Below are positions 25,979-34,780 of a DNA stretch of 64,000 bases, in pieces (positions within the stretch are counted from its first letter, which is position 1; each line of letters opens with the position of its first letter). The stretch is taken from positions 372,001 to 436,000 of the forward strand of contig NZ_JAUSTI010000003.1 in the NCBI RefSeq assembly GCF_030812775.1, in the 5' to 3' direction. The stretch comes from Paenibacillus tundrae. Lineage in GTDB: Bacteria > Bacillota > Bacilli > Paenibacillales > Paenibacillaceae. The translations under genes and the position numbers were made by a program. The notes under the pieces are model-generated. The model had not been told where the DNA came from. It ran no database searches and saw only the letters and a program-made list of their open reading frames with translations.

Positions 25979-26245
25979 ATGTTTATAATCGAGGTTGAAG
26001 ATGTTTTTGAAGTACAAGGTAAAGGTGGTGTGATTGCGGGTAGAATTTTGAACAACAGTTCAATACTGAAGGTTGGAGATAACCTGATTAGTTCTGAGGA
26101 TGATGGAGTTAGCATTCTCGTAAAACAAATCGAATTGATGAATTATGAAGTAGGCATACAGAATATAAAACATATAGGTATTTTAACCAATCTATCGGTA
26201 ACTGGTTTGAGAGAACATGTTGGAAGAAGGCTCCATAAGGAATAG
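25979..26245 (+). CDS. Stand-alone EF-Tu domain II-like protein
   Basis: An 88-residue single beta-barrel with the pattern of domain II of translational GTPases: VEDVFEVQGKGGVIAGRILN near 5-24, LKVGDNLIS near 31-39 and VKQIELMNYEVG near 49-60. There is no GTPase domain. It is the intact paralogue of the frameshifted gene at 12695, and its 3' end overlaps the upstream region of the ATP-grasp gene. Role unknown; perhaps binds RNA or a protein partner. Confidence 0.65.
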   Translation: MFIIEVEDVFEVQGKGGVIAGRILNNSSILKVGDNLISSEDDGVSILVKQIELMNYEVGIQNIKHIGILTNLSVTGLREHVGRRLHKE

Positions 26246-26249
26246 GAAA

Positions 26250-27017
26250 ATGAACAACATGAAGGACGTGACAAGGATGAGAGCATATATACAGGTCAAT
26301 CAGGATGGCATGTTCTACAATGTGAATGCATTTACTGCATATGAAGGCTTTGCTTCATTGGGATGGGAGATTGTTAAGTTCAATGATATCCAAGAGCTTG
26401 ATGAGAAGAATCCAGAACATGTTGTTGTAGGTGGAATTGGTAATGTTAGAAAACGTCTTGAGTTATTGGGAATCGAGAGAAAGCAAGGAGAAATTGATTA
26501 TCCACCGTCTTTATCCCAGTATTATGGTCGGAAAATATGGAAAACAACCATTCAAGATATTTTTGCCAATCCTCAGAATTGGAATGTATTTATTAAACCC
26601 AAGGATACAACGAAAAAGTTTGCTGGAAAAGTAGTGAGAGAATACAAAGATTTTATAGGACTTGTTGAAGAAAACGAAGATACGACCATTTGGTGTTCGG
26701 AGATTGTGGATTTCAAAACAGAGTGGCGTTGTTTTATCCGATACGGACAAATTCTTGATATTAGACAGTACAAGGGTGCATGGGATTCCACATTAGATGT
26801 AAGTGTGGTGCAACGTGCGGTTGAAGATTTTGTGGATGCACCTGCTGCCTATGGAATGGATTTTGGTATAGATCAAGATGGACATATGAAACTGGTCGAG
26901 ATAAACGATGGGCATTCTCTAGGATCGTATGGGATCAGCTCGTTAAATTATGCGAAATTTCTTGCAGCTCGATGGTCAGAACTGACAGGCACTACGGACG
27001 AATTGAGACATATGTAG
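26250..27017 (+). CDS. ATP-grasp domain protein
   Basis: About 255 residues. The N-terminal part reads the preATP-grasp region (WEIVKFNDIQELDEKNPEHV), then FIKPKDTTKKFAGKVV near 106-121 gives the ATP-binding Lys, EWRCFIRYGQILDIRQYKG near 154-172 and a final MKLVEINDGHSLGSYG near 214-229 with metal-binding Glu and Asn. It resembles DUF4343-type ATP-grasp proteins; it probably ligates a carboxylate to an amine. AAGGAATAGGAAA precedes ATG 26250; ATG 26277 is another option. Confidence 0.75.
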   Translation: MNNMKDVTRMRAYIQVNQDGMFYNVNAFTAYEGFASLGWEIVKFNDIQELDEKNPEHVVVGGIGNVRKRLELLGIERKQGEIDYPPSLSQYYGRKIWKTTIQDIFANPQNWNVFIKPKDTTKKFAGKVVREYKDFIGLVEENEDTTIWCSEIVDFKTEWRCFIRYGQILDIRQYKGAWDSTLDVSVVQRAVEDFVDAPAAYGMDFGIDQDGHMKLVEINDGHSLGSYGISSLNYAKFLAARWSELTGTTDELRHM

Positions 27018-27036
27018 ATTGGTAGGTGGTATGGTC

Positions 27037-28014
27037 ATGGAACTAAAGTCATCAGATGATATCTTAAATGAAATAATAGCGCAGATTGAAAAGGTTTATG
27101 GCTGGACTACGTATCGTGCAGAACCTAATCATTTTGGATACGCCAATCTCAAATGGAAGTTACATACGGATGCAGGAATACGCTTTGTGAAGCAATATAA
27201 CGCAGTACGATATTCAGATCATTTGTTGCACTCCGTTGAAACGGCATTAGGATTACAAGATAGATTACATCAAATCGGCATTCCGTGTCCTAAGATTTTC
27301 TCTGATCAAGGTCGTTATATTCAACGAACTCCATCTGGTGAACGATTCATGGTCACAAGTTATTGTGATGGTTATATGGTAAACCCAGGAGAGGTAAATG
27401 TAGATCAAATGTATCATTTAGGTCAAATTACAGGTAGGCTGCATCAATGGCTACGTCTGAACGCTCCGTCCAATTACCCTTTGCATTGGCAACCAGAGTC
27501 TAAGGCATCCACGTTAGCGACTTGGGAGAAGAACTGGAATGATGCTTATACTGTAGGGGCGGATAAGTACATTTCTGCATTAGAGACACAGCGGGAAATT
27601 ATAGATGGATTTAACCTCAATACGTTTCAATCGTGTGAAGAGGGTTGGGTTCATTGGGATCTATTTGTAGATAATATTTTGTTCCATTCCAATCAGGTGT
27701 CTGCCATTTTGGATTTTGATCGAATGCACTATATCTATCCGGAGTTTGATATTTCGAGAGCTATTCTATCTGGCGCGATATTAGAGAATAACATCAACTT
27801 AGAATCAACAAAGGCATTTGTGATGGGATATCGTGAGAGTAGTCCGTTAACTGTGGCAAAACTTATTCGATCTATCCAGTTGACGTGGTGGAAGGAAGCA
27901 GCCTGGTTAAGTATTAAGTCGGAAGAATATCGAACCTTACGGAGATTCGCCCATGAATTAATGTGGGTGAGTGATAACTGGTTTGCTCTAGAAGAGATAT
28001 TGAATGAGATATAG
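27037..28014 (+). CDS. Aminoglycoside-phosphotransferase-like kinase
   Basis: About 325 residues of PF01636, similar in layout to homoserine kinase-like and CotS/HSK2 proteins. RFVKQYNAVRYSDHLLHSVE near 46-65 holds the ATP-contacting Lys, WVHWDLFVDNILF near 204-216 the catalytic loop with W replacing G in the HGD motif, and ILDFDRMHYIYPEFDISRAI near 225-244 the metal site. AGGTGGTATGGTC is spaced for ATG 27037. Fourth kinase of this type in the array. Confidence 0.78.
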   Translation: MELKSSDDILNEIIAQIEKVYGWTTYRAEPNHFGYANLKWKLHTDAGIRFVKQYNAVRYSDHLLHSVETALGLQDRLHQIGIPCPKIFSDQGRYIQRTPSGERFMVTSYCDGYMVNPGEVNVDQMYHLGQITGRLHQWLRLNAPSNYPLHWQPESKASTLATWEKNWNDAYTVGADKYISALETQREIIDGFNLNTFQSCEEGWVHWDLFVDNILFHSNQVSAILDFDRMHYIYPEFDISRAILSGAILENNINLESTKAFVMGYRESSPLTVAKLIRSIQLTWWKEAAWLSIKSEEYRTLRRFAHELMWVSDNWFALEEILNEI

Positions 28015-28339
28015 CAGTAATCATTGAATGATGAATGAGCTGGATATTAGGAGAATGTGAGGGGACGATTATGTTTAGAAGCGCATTCTCGAACTGAATT
28101 TGAAGAAGATCTATTTCAATTATTACTTGAGTTGTTTAATTGCCTAACTGACGCAGGCAGAACGTAAGGTATTGAATAAGTTCTAAAATATAAATTCCAA
28201 TGAAGTGTGTTGGTGAGAAAGTAGGTAGAGTCATAAGAGACAGAGAATAATTATTGATTCCATAGACGAACTGGTAAGTCACGTTATCAATGTTGGATTA
28301 TTGAGGCAATCGTTTCAAATGGGAAAGGGAGGCGACTCC
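28015..28339 (+). other. Spacer with a decayed coding fragment
   Basis: A short frame near 28072-28170 encodes LEAHSRTEFEEDLFQLLLEL and stops, preceded by GGAGAATGTGAGGGG-type purine-rich sequence. The rest is broken by stops in all frames on the + strand. No terminator or convincing promoter is visible. Probably another dead array gene. Confidence 0.35.
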
Positions 28340-28828
28340 ATGAATATATACCAAAGGATGGTTATTCTCGTTCTGTTGTTACCATTAATTGGATGTAGTA
28401 CCTCGATAACAAATGAAAACGATCTTATGGTTGAACAATATGTCCTTGATCGAGGGTATGCGATTGTTCATAATGAGGGCATTGTTCATGAATACATGTT
28501 ACATAAGAAACAACTGGTGAAGATGCCTTATGTACAATATTGGAGCGTTCAGGATGTAGATCCCTTAATGTATGTTGGTGAGAAGATTAGCACAAGTAAG
28601 TTCATAGTGTCGGGTCATCCGCTAGATGAGAATAGTGATTATGATAATCCACAAACAACTGTTTATGTTATGAGTTCAGCCACGGGGATCATTGGTGGGT
28701 ACAGCTATCCGACGCACAGTGAGATGAACGATGGATGGGTATATACGATAGATGGCCAAACGCTTGAGCAGCACACGGGAATATCTTATAGTGCCTGGTT
28801 AGAACAATGGCAGGATAAATATAAATAA
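28340..28828 (+). CDS. Lipoprotein
   Basis: About 162 residues. MNIYQRMVILVLLLPLIGC is a lipoprotein signal (PLIGC lipobox), so the mature protein is tethered outside the membrane. The mature domain is beta-rich with KFIVSGHPLDENSDYDNPQT near 94-113 and a YVMSSATGIIGGYSYPTHSE region. No family recognised. GGGAGGCGACTCC precedes the ATG; the in-frame upstream ATG at 28301 has no ribosome binding site. Confidence 0.65.
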   Translation: MNIYQRMVILVLLLPLIGCSTSITNENDLMVEQYVLDRGYAIVHNEGIVHEYMLHKKQLVKMPYVQYWSVQDVDPLMYVGEKISTSKFIVSGHPLDENSDYDNPQTTVYVMSSATGIIGGYSYPTHSEMNDGWVYTIDGQTLEQHTGISYSAWLEQWQDKYK

Positions 28829-28852
28829 TGTTTAGTAGAAAGAAGGTAAGTA

Positions 28853-29374
28853 ATGAAAGACTACGCCCAGATCGTCAAAGTTTTAGAGGATGAGAAGTCC
28901 ATACTAAGGCAACTTATCGAATTATATGAATACGATTTCAGTGAATTTAATGGAGCTGATGTGAACGCACAAGGCTTCTATGGGTATAGCTATCTGGATC
29001 ATTATTGGACGGAAGAGAAGCGACAAGCGTATTTTGTAAAAGTCGATGGACAATATGCAGGCTTTGTACTGGTCAATGATGTTTGCTATCTGGTTCAGGA
29101 AAATGCTAGATCCATTGCTGAATTTTTTATTATGCGAAAGTACCGTCGAAATGGATTAGGACAACAGGTTGCTAGATTGGTTTTTGATACGCATAAGGGC
29201 AATTGGGAAGTTCTTCAGCATGGAAATAATGACGCTGCACAGCACTTCTGGAAACGAGTCATTCATGAATATACGAATGGTGACTATCGTGTTGAGGATG
29301 TGAGAACAGAGTATTGGGAAGGTAAAGGTATGGTGTTTAACACATCTGCAGAACAAGTGAAAGGCGACGTATAA
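28853..29374 (+). CDS. GNAT family N-acetyltransferase
   Basis: A 173-residue protein. ILRQLIELYEYDFSEFNGAD near 17-36 and the YAGFVLVNDVCYL strands fit the GNAT group of predicted acetyltransferases (COG5628-like), with SIAEFFIMRKYRRNGLGQQV near 86-105 as motif A and WEVLQHGNNDAAQHFWKRVI as motif B. It ends 1 bp before the next gene. GAAGGTAAGTA precedes the ATG. Confidence 0.85.
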   Translation: MKDYAQIVKVLEDEKSILRQLIELYEYDFSEFNGADVNAQGFYGYSYLDHYWTEEKRQAYFVKVDGQYAGFVLVNDVCYLVQENARSIAEFFIMRKYRRNGLGQQVARLVFDTHKGNWEVLQHGNNDAAQHFWKRVIHEYTNGDYRVEDVRTEYWEGKGMVFNTSAEQVKGDV

Positions 29375-29375
29375 T

Positions 29376-30518
29376 ATGGGACTCGACTATCGTTATGTGC
29401 TTGTTATTCAAGAAAATCAGCAAGCAGAGTTGCTGAAGTATGTCAGTGAACATGGAGTTATAAATGGGACAGATTGCTTTTCCATATATTTTAGTGTAGA
29501 TTCTTCTGTTCTGAAATATGTAGAAGGTGGGTTCAGTTGGAAGCCTAAGGATGATCAAGATGAGGTTAAGCATGATTTCAATGCTGATCACCAAGCCCAA
29601 ATAGGTTGTATCTATTATTCTATGGAGAAGATGGATACGAACTGCAATGAGCTCATCGTTAGTTTCACCGCAGCAACATCGGATATGAGTCTATTATTTG
29701 AAGAATCGAAGGTGGTACAAAAATGGTTTATCGCCTTGAGTCACCATCTCGATGCTCGAATTGCTTACTTAGATATGGAATCTGAGGGACATAGAATCTT
29801 CTATCTGAATGGCATTGAAACATGGTTGGAATTTAAGGGTGAAGGTTTCTTTTACATGAAAAGGGAGAACTACCTCAGCATTATGGATGAGTTTAGTGTT
29901 CTTCTCTCGGGTCTGCTCCGTTCCTATATAGAGAACAATGACAAGTTTGAAAAGAAGTATTCAGTCGTCATGAGCAAAGATCATGTTAACCAATTGTATC
30001 AATATATTGAGCAGCATGGCTATTGGCATCAGGAACAGAATCAACTTGGATTGAAGGTAGATGTAGACTCTACCATACTTAAATATCTGGAAGACGGTCA
30101 TGGGGAAAGGGAGTATGGTATATCGCAAGGAGTAATTCCACGTTTCCGCCAAGAACTCGTCTATAAATACATCGATGCCAATCACCAAGTGCAGCTAAGT
30201 CCAATCGAATATAATCAAGAACTCATAGCAGAGGATGAAGAGAATATTGTCGTACATTTTACAGCAAAGAAATGGCAAGTGGATCAATTGTTTGAACAAT
30301 CTCTATCCATTCGCCAATGGTTTGTAAATCTCAGTCTCGCAGTTTCAGCCAAGCTGACTTTCCAAAGTGTATGGCTAGATGGATATGCTCATCGAATCAT
30401 TGTTTATGAAGGTGAAGAGACGGATGTTGCATTCACAGGACATTACGATCTAGAGGTTGAAACCTTCAGTGGGATTTACAACGCACTGGCTAATGTGATC
30501 AAGCATTTCCATGACTAA
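29376..30518 (+). CDS. Hypothetical protein with two homologous halves
   Basis: A 380-residue protein made of an internal duplication. Half 1 begins YRYVLVIQENQQAELLKYVS and half 2 begins EKKYSVVMSKDHVNQLYQYI near residue 191; both continue through a VDSSVLKYVEGG / VDSTILKYLEDG stretch, an IVSFTAA / VVHFTAK strand and a QKWFIALSHHLDARI / RQWFVNLSLAVSAKL helix. No family is recognised. It starts 1 bp after the upstream GNAT gene with AAAGGCGACGT as ribosome binding site. Confidence 0.6.
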   Translation: MGLDYRYVLVIQENQQAELLKYVSEHGVINGTDCFSIYFSVDSSVLKYVEGGFSWKPKDDQDEVKHDFNADHQAQIGCIYYSMEKMDTNCNELIVSFTAATSDMSLLFEESKVVQKWFIALSHHLDARIAYLDMESEGHRIFYLNGIETWLEFKGEGFFYMKRENYLSIMDEFSVLLSGLLRSYIENNDKFEKKYSVVMSKDHVNQLYQYIEQHGYWHQEQNQLGLKVDVDSTILKYLEDGHGEREYGISQGVIPRFRQELVYKYIDANHQVQLSPIEYNQELIAEDEENIVVHFTAKKWQVDQLFEQSLSIRQWFVNLSLAVSAKLTFQSVWLDGYAHRIIVYEGEETDVAFTGHYDLEVETFSGIYNALANVIKHFHD

Positions 30519-30547
30519 CAGTGACGACAACCAAATAAGATAATGAG

Positions 30548-31240
30548 TTGGAAGAAGGCGGTGAAGTACTCATTAACAGTCTATTGAATCCAATTAGAGC
30601 AGTGAAACCAGCAACAACTAGGCAAAAAGTCGTTTCTATTCTGTACACAATCCTGTTGGCTGTCATTATGGGTATAGCAGCCAAGCTTGTTGATGCACCA
30701 GGAATCAATCCGATATTTGATAATATCGGTGGACGTCTTAGCATATGGGTATTCGTAGCAACGCTGTTATCGGTGTTCAGCTATTCCCCTCGCGTGGCAG
30801 CCCTTAAAGCATTTGCATTCTTCGGCTCTATGCTTACGGTGTATTATGTTTATACCGTATGGATCCTACACTTCTTTCCAGCAAGGGAAATGCTATTCTG
30901 GGGAATTTGTATGTTGATTGCTCCGCTATGTGCCTATCTGATGTGGTATGGGCGTGGTCATGGTTTATTTTCAACCATTATTGCTTCTCTTCCGATCACA
31001 GTTATATTGTCTGAGGGATATCAATTGCGTTACGCATATCTCCCTATTCACACACACTACTATTTAATTCCATTTCTAATGGGAATCTATCTGATCATGG
31101 TTGCTGTATTACTATTACTCGTTCCAAAGAGTAGTAAGAATAGAGTTTTAATCCTAACTTTGGCTATCATCCTATCCTGTATCCTTATTTATTTAAATGT
31201 GTTAGGTCGGATATTTGGTGGAATGAACGGATATTTATGA
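30548..31240 (+). CDS. Polytopic membrane protein
   Basis: A 230-residue protein with about seven hydrophobic segments starting near residues 28, 60, 80, 108, 130, 160 and 192. It resembles uncharacterised small integral membrane proteins of Firmicutes; no transport signature is seen. The annotated TTG start is weakly supported, since no strong ribosome binding site is placed for it (AAGAAGGCGGTGAAG lies just inside the frame). Confidence 0.6.
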   Translation: MEEGGEVLINSLLNPIRAVKPATTRQKVVSILYTILLAVIMGIAAKLVDAPGINPIFDNIGGRLSIWVFVATLLSVFSYSPRVAALKAFAFFGSMLTVYYVYTVWILHFFPAREMLFWGICMLIAPLCAYLMWYGRGHGLFSTIIASLPITVILSEGYQLRYAYLPIHTHYYLIPFLMGIYLIMVAVLLLLVPKSSKNRVLILTLAIILSCILIYLNVLGRIFGGMNGYL

Positions 31241-31328
31241 AGAGTGATGACTTTGTAGACTGCAAATATGTGTGTGTCTTATGGATGGAGAATGGACTGT
31301 ACTGGACTGAAAGTTGGGTGACCGGGAT

Positions 31329-31865
31329 ATGAGAAAAATCTTCATTATTGGCATTGTAGCTAGTGGCAAAACAACTCTGGCGAAACGTTTATCGACTCAA
31401 CTCGGTATCCCATGGCATGAATTAGACAGCATTGTTCATCATCACACGTTAGATGGCAGAAACAAACGCACGCCGGAGGAACAAGTTGAGGTTATTAACG
31501 ATATAGACCATAGCGGAGATTGGATTTTTGAAGGAGTACACCGGGAGTCATATAACTGTTTATTGGATATGGCAGACACGATTATATTTCTCGATCCTCC
31601 CCTATGGAAGCGGAAAATTCGAATTTTGACTCGGTATATCAAACAAAGCCTAGGTCTGGAGCATTGCGATTATAAATCGGATATAGCCATGCTAAAAATG
31701 ATGTATACATGGACAAGTGACTTTGAACATAATAGGCCTGCTTTTGAAGCCAAGTTGAGTCTCTACAGTCATAAAGTTACGAGAGTCACGAATAGTGAGG
31801 CATTAGATAAGATACTTCGGAGCGAAAGAGTCGTAGAAGACAGTAAAGGAGTTACACATGGATGA
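31329..31865 (+). CDS. FlaR-like small P-loop kinase
   Basis: About 178 residues. Walker A GIVASGKTT at 8-16, PWHELDSIVHHH near 28-39 (the acidic substrate motif seen in topology-modulation/FlaR-like and adenylate kinase-like proteins), and DTIIFLDPPLWKRKIRILTR near 85-104 for the Walker B strand and lid. It overlaps the next gene by 8 bp, suggesting coupled translation. In-frame ATG 31314 is possible. Confidence 0.78.
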   Translation: MRKIFIIGIVASGKTTLAKRLSTQLGIPWHELDSIVHHHTLDGRNKRTPEEQVEVINDIDHSGDWIFEGVHRESYNCLLDMADTIIFLDPPLWKRKIRILTRYIKQSLGLEHCDYKSDIAMLKMMYTWTSDFEHNRPAFEAKLSLYSHKVTRVTNSEALDKILRSERVVEDSKGVTHG

Positions 31866-32187
31866 TCTAAAAGTAAAGGCATATAAGAGTATTTTATTTC
31901 AAGCATTGCTGGACATCAGGCAGCTTTCTGGAGCCATTGTATGGGACGGGCAACCAGAACCGGAAGAGGGGGTAGAACAATTATTAACGACAAATGTAGG
32001 TCAACAGGCTCAGGAAATTTTCCATATCAGCAATGCTTATCACAACTTAGCCGATGCATTAATTGATGATTTAGCCCATTTTAATGAAGAGAATTTTTGG
32101 AATCAGATTGATCATTTAAGCAGCACCTTTGCCAGCTTCAAGCATTATAAGTTGTTGTATGAACAATATATGATGAAGCAAAAATGA
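31858..32187 (+). CDS. Hypothetical helical protein (109 aa)
   Basis: Unrecognised, helical, soluble. The start ATG overlaps the stop of the kinase gene, so it is likely translated with it and may work with it. Sequence features: VWDGQPEPEEGVEQLL near 28-43 and a His/Asn-rich FHISNAYHNLADALIDDLAH helix near 55-74. AAAGGAGTTACAC precedes the ATG. Confidence 0.6.
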   Translation: MDDLKVKAYKSILFQALLDIRQLSGAIVWDGQPEPEEGVEQLLTTNVGQQAQEIFHISNAYHNLADALIDDLAHFNEENFWNQIDHLSSTFASFKHYKLLYEQYMMKQK

Positions 32188-32206
32188 TAGATTAGGAGGT
32201 TCCGGT

Positions 32207-32761
32207 ATGCGTAACTTACCCACGGTAACACTTGAGCGGCTGTTATTACGTCCGTTCCAACTGCATGATGCAGATTCCGTTCAACAGTTAGCAGGAGATC
32301 CTTACATCGCGGAAATGACACTTTATATCCCTCATCCGTATGAGAATGGTATGGCAGAGGAATGGATTCACACACATCATGATCAATATATTGAAGGAAA
32401 ATCAGTTACATTAGCTATTGTACACAAAGAGGAATCATATCTAATGGGTGCAATAACTATAGCGCTCCATACTAAGTTTAATCACGGTGAACTGGCGTAT
32501 TGGATTGGTGTTCCATTTATGAATAATGGTTATTGTACAGAAGCGGCCAGAGGCATGATGGCGTATGCGTTTGACGAATTAAAGTTAAAGCGTGTGTACG
32601 CTCGTCACCTAGGTAAGAATCCAGCTTCAGGTAAAGTGATGGAGAAATTGGGCATGAAGTTTGAAGGATGCTTAAGGCAACATGTTAGAAAGGGAGATGC
32701 GTATGAGGATCTCGCATATTATGGTTTACTTCAAGAGGAGTATTTGAACGAAAGGAGATGA
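32207..32761 (+). CDS. GNAT family N-acetyltransferase (RimJ/RimL type)
   Basis: A 184-residue protein. VTLERLLLRPFQLHDADSVQ near 7-26 is the RimJ/RimL N-terminus, ELAYWIGVPFMNNGYCTEAA near 90-109 motif A with a relaxed N-N-G-Y version of the glycine loop, and YARHLGKNPASGKVMEKLGM then KFEG motif B. TAGGAGGTTCCGGT precedes the ATG. Its 3' end overlaps the next start. Confidence 0.85.
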   Translation: MRNLPTVTLERLLLRPFQLHDADSVQQLAGDPYIAEMTLYIPHPYENGMAEEWIHTHHDQYIEGKSVTLAIVHKEESYLMGAITIALHTKFNHGELAYWIGVPFMNNGYCTEAARGMMAYAFDELKLKRVYARHLGKNPASGKVMEKLGMKFEGCLRQHVRKGDAYEDLAYYGLLQEEYLNERR

Positions 32762-33267
32762 ATATGAAGCTTTATCATTTTAGCGAAGAATCGGATATTA
32801 CATTATTTGAACCAAGAACGATGTATAATCAGACGAATGCGAAAGTGTGGACGATTGATGCGTATCATGCTGCACATTATTTTTTCCCAAGAGAGTGCCC
32901 CAGAGTATGTGTATGGTCTAAGGAAGATGCAGAAAAACTCATTTTAGCTCGGGAATTTGGCTTAACTTCTACCCAACGTATGATTGCGATTGAATCGGAT
33001 TGGTATGATCGGGTGCGCGAAGGACACATCTATAGATATACTTTCGAGGATGAGCGTTTTGAGTTAGAAAACGAAAATGCAGGGTATTACACTTCGAAAT
33101 GTACAGTTCGACCAATCGCTGTGGAACGCATGGATGATTTAATCGATGCAATTTTAAAAGAGGACATCGAGTTCAGAGTTATGCCTTCACTGATGCCTTT
33201 GAAACAAAAAGTGCTGAAGTCGAATGTACAATTTTCGATGATTCGAATGAGAAATGCGAAGGAGTGA
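32758..33267 (+). CDS. DUF6886 family protein
   Basis: A 169-residue protein with the features of DUF6886: MKLYHFSEESDITLFEPR at the N-terminus, KVWTIDAYHAAHYFFPRECP near 28-47 (conserved HYFFPR), and RPIAVERMDDLIDAIL near 115-130. This family often lies near GNATs. Translation is probably coupled to the preceding gene by a 4 bp overlap (ATGA); AAAGGAG lies just before it. Confidence 0.75.
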   Translation: MNMKLYHFSEESDITLFEPRTMYNQTNAKVWTIDAYHAAHYFFPRECPRVCVWSKEDAEKLILAREFGLTSTQRMIAIESDWYDRVREGHIYRYTFEDERFELENENAGYYTSKCTVRPIAVERMDDLIDAILKEDIEFRVMPSLMPLKQKVLKSNVQFSMIRMRNAKE

Positions 33268-33288
33268 TTACGAATTATTCACTTTCCA

Positions 33289-33789
33289 ATGATCGAAACG
33301 GATCGATTAGTTCTTAGAGAGCTGACAATGTCGGACGCTCAACCGGTGTTCCGACATTTCTCGGATGAAAGGGTCACTCAATTCATGGATATCGAGCCTT
33401 GTGTGAGCCTTACTGAAGCAGAAGAGATCATCCAATTTCATATCGCAGATTCAGGTTGTAGATATGGTCTGTTTCTTAAGCTTAACCATGAACTTGTAGG
33501 CACATGTGGGTTCCATTGTTGGGATCAGGGGCAGCCTTCCAAAGCGGAAATTGGCTTCGATTTGACTGCATCCTATTGGGGTCAAGGTCTAATGCATGAA
33601 GCGCTGACTGAAATCGTCAAAATTGGGTTTGACCACATGAAAGTTGATTACATTGAGGCTACGGTGGAGCAAGAAAATGCTCGATCCATTAAACTCCTGC
33701 AAAAGATGCATTTTCATAAACATGATGAGCTTGTTGACAATCTACTCTATTATACGTTGACCAAGAAAGAAGCAGCAGGTACTTCGTAG
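33289..33789 (+). CDS. GNAT family N-acetyltransferase
   Basis: A 166-residue RimJ/RimL-type acetyltransferase. IETDRLVLRELTMSDAQPVF at 2-21, EIGFDLTASYWGQGLMHEAL near 88-107 (motif A) and YIEATVEQENARSIKLLQKM near 123-142 (motif B) are all present. Acceptor unknown. No strong ribosome binding site is visible before ATG 33289; it follows the DUF6886 gene by 21 bp and may be translated after it. Confidence 0.85.
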   Translation: MIETDRLVLRELTMSDAQPVFRHFSDERVTQFMDIEPCVSLTEAEEIIQFHIADSGCRYGLFLKLNHELVGTCGFHCWDQGQPSKAEIGFDLTASYWGQGLMHEALTEIVKIGFDHMKVDYIEATVEQENARSIKLLQKMHFHKHDELVDNLLYYTLTKKEAAGTS

Positions 33790-33825
33790 CACACAAATCT
33801 AATAAAAGAGGAACAGGTGAATGTT

Positions 33826-34299
33826 ATGGGCTCGCCCAGTATCACATTACAACGTATTACGCGAGAAAATGAATTAGCTTGTATAGCCCTCAAACCGCGA
33901 GAAGATCAATTATCACTCGTTGCTACTAACGCTGATTCACTTGTACATGCGGTAAAAGAGGTTACTTCGATACCTCACGGAATCTATGCAGATGATCTTA
34001 TGGTCGGGTTTGTCCTATTCGACAACGAAGTGTATTCAGATGGATACTACTGGATTTTGCGGCTGATGATTGACGAAAAATATCAGGGTCGGGGTTATGG
34101 GAGAAGTGCGATCAAGCAACTTATTAATCAATTGAAAGATAGAACGGATTGTAGACAAATTAGAGTGTCACATGTGCCTCACAATTCAGTAGCTAATCGC
34201 TTATACAAGCGGTGCGGATTTCAAGAAACGAGTGAGTTTGAAGACAATGGAGACATCATTTTGAGCTATTCATTTGAGGTGAATGGACATGGTGATTAG
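33826..34299 (+). CDS. GNAT N-acetyltransferase (spermidine/PaiA-like)
   Basis: About 157 residues. ITLQRITRENELACIALK near 5-22, ADDLMVGFVLFDNEVYSDGY near 51-70, and LRLMIDEKYQGRGYGRSAIK near 74-93 (motif A), followed by VPHNSVANRLYKRCGF (motif B), resemble the BltD/spermidine acetyltransferase group, so a polyamine substrate is plausible. AACAGGTGAATGTT precedes ATG 33826. It overlaps the Nudix gene by 11 bp. Confidence 0.82.
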   Translation: MGSPSITLQRITRENELACIALKPREDQLSLVATNADSLVHAVKEVTSIPHGIYADDLMVGFVLFDNEVYSDGYYWILRLMIDEKYQGRGYGRSAIKQLINQLKDRTDCRQIRVSHVPHNSVANRLYKRCGFQETSEFEDNGDIILSYSFEVNGHGD

Positions 34300-34780
34300 A
34301 ACAGTCTCGCTATGTCTAATTCGTAAAGGGGATTTCATTTTAGTTCAGGAAATCGTTGATCCAGCTGTTAAGCAAACCTTCTACAGGCCCATTGGCGGAA
34401 CCGTAGAGTATGGTGAGAACAGCAAAGATACAATTACCCGAGAAGTAAAGGAAGAAATAGATGCGGAGATCGAAGAGCCAAAGTTGCTGTGTGTCATTGA
34501 GAATATTTTTGCATACTTAGATGATGTAGGTCATGAAATTGATTTCATATATGAAGCTGAATTGGTCGATCGAAGTTTGTACAACACCAACGAAATTCAA
34601 GGCGTAGAAGGGGTTACTTCGTTCAAAGCGGTATGGAAATCGATCCATGAACTCTCATCACTTACGTCACATGTACAAGCGAAACTTGTCCCCGATGGGT
34701 TGTTAGATTTACTGTTATCGGGTACCTCAGAGCCAAGGAATCCAGTTGAACATTATAGAAGTCGCTCAATAAGGAATTAA
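34289..34780 (+). CDS. Nudix hydrolase
   Basis: About 163 residues. IGGTVEYGENSKDTITREVK followed by EEIDAE near 35-60 is a Nudix box with REVKEE intact. C-terminal residues are poorly conserved. Substrate unknown. GAGGTGAATGGAC suits ATG 34289 better than ATG 34283. This is the last gene of the long co-directional array; a change of style to single genes with strong terminators follows. Confidence 0.85.
   Translation: MVIRTVSLCLIRKGDFILVQEIVDPAVKQTFYRPIGGTVEYGENSKDTITREVKEEIDAEIEEPKLLCVIENIFAYLDDVGHEIDFIYEAELVDRSLYNTNEIQGVEGVTSFKAVWKSIHELSSLTSHVQAKLVPDGLLDLLLSGTSEPRNPVEHYRSRSIRN

Noticed and set aside
7823-31865. Drug-resistance genes in the array
   Set aside because: The APH-like and chloramphenicol-phosphotransferase-like folds are clear, but the families contain many enzymes with other substrates and no resistance-specific residues could be confirmed.
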